Assembly: GCA_007131625.1 (NCBI GenBank)
Contig: SLQC01000047.1
Span: forward strand, 1 to 6,646
Source: Balneolales bacterium
Lineage (GTDB): Bacteria > Bacteroidota > Rhodothermia > Balneolales > Natronogracilivirgulaceae
DNA length: 6,646 nucleotides
Direction: 5' to 3'
Shown: positions 6,461 through 6,646 of the stretch, in pieces
Position numbering within the stretch: position 1 is the stretch's first letter
Layout of the letters: every line of letters begins with the position of its first letter
Translations under genes and position numbers: made by a program
Notes under the pieces: model-generated
Seen by the model: only the letters and a program-made list of their open reading frames with translations
The model's database searches: none
What the model was told of the DNA's origin: nothing

Positions 6461-6646
6461 TTGGCTTTAATTAGTATGTTTTTGCCGGTAAAATGAAAAC
6501 TTTTTAACCCTTCTTTACCCAACATGAAACGGTATGTCATTTCATCGGCAGTGCGTGTGAATGCTCTTTTTTTCACAGAGCCGTACAGTTGAAAATTGGG
6601 TGGAGTGATCCGGCTGTTCTGCTCGGGATAGTTCAATTCATATACA
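6451..6646 (-). CDS. Unrecognised protein, C-terminal 65 residues (cut by window edge)
   Basis: The frame is open from the right edge to the TAA at 6453-6451 and reads through without an ATG. A TTG at 6636 could be an initiator, but the frame stays open upstream of it, so a longer gene continuing beyond the window is more likely. The visible tail (VYELNYPEQNSRITPP, then LYGSVKKRAFTRTADEMTYRFMLG, split here, to a final KAKCV) alternates in a way that suggests a beta-rich C-terminal domain, but I recognise no family. The end overlaps the start of the barrel gene by 10 bp (ATGCGTTTAA), so it is the upstream member of the same operon. Confidence 0.7.
   Translation of the reverse strand, partial: VYELNYPEQNSRITPPNFQLYGSVKKRAFTRTADEMTYRFMLGKEGLKSFHFTGKNILIKAKCV

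Noticed and set aside
6451..6636. Treating the right-edge ORF as a complete 61-residue gene starting at TTG
   Set aside because: The frame remains open from 6636 to the window edge, and no ribosome binding site was seen, so it is more likely the tail of a longer gene.
1..6646. CRISPR array, tRNA, rRNA, insertion sequence or phage attachment site
   Set aside because: No regularly spaced repeats, cloverleaf-like elements, rRNA-like sequence, transposase ORF or terminal inverted repeats were found on reading either strand.

Overview
The window looks like a chromosomal segment of a Gram-negative bacterium of the Bacteroidota/Balneolota/Rhodothermota kind. The grounds are a TonB-dependent receptor with an N-terminal carboxypeptidase-regulatory-like domain, several outer-membrane and lipoprotein signals, moderate GC, and mostly weak Shine-Dalgarno sequences. 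The lineage is an inference from style, not from a marker gene.

Left part (1-3620) is a metal-uptake locus around a divergent control region. On the minus strand a DtxR/MntR-family metalloregulator (458-1111) overlaps by one base (TAATG) a TroA/MntA/ZnuA-type substrate-binding lipoprotein that runs off the left edge. On the plus strand a 751-residue TonB-dependent receptor with ZnuD-like features (1365-3620) points away. Between them lie two near-identical 21-bp elements in opposite orientation (1180-1200 and 1280-1300; 19 of 21 bases the same), each combining a -10-like hexamer with an inverted repeat TTAGT-N4-ACTAA. The simplest reading is that the regulator, with Mn-type ligands (Asp29, Glu121), represses both its own operon and the outer-membrane receptor when metal is plentiful. 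The receptor would bring metal across the outer membrane and the ABC system would carry it onward.

A 220-bp convergent spacer (3621-3840) shows no convincing gene or terminator.

Right part (3841-6646) is a tightly packed minus-strand operon of envelope proteins. In transcription order it holds: the C-terminal tail of an unrecognised protein; a 442-residue secreted protein with an N-terminal TPR region and a predicted outer-membrane beta-barrel; a 205-residue secreted TPR protein; and a 215-residue lipoprotein that appears to fuse a TonB C-terminal-like domain to a degenerate parvulin-like domain. The first three overlap by 10 and 13 bases; the last is 38 bp downstream with its own strong ribosome binding site. 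The function is not recognisable. The combination of barrel, TPR and TonB_C-parvulin lipoprotein is the most novel part of the window and may be an undescribed envelope assembly or export module. Its promoter lies beyond the right edge.
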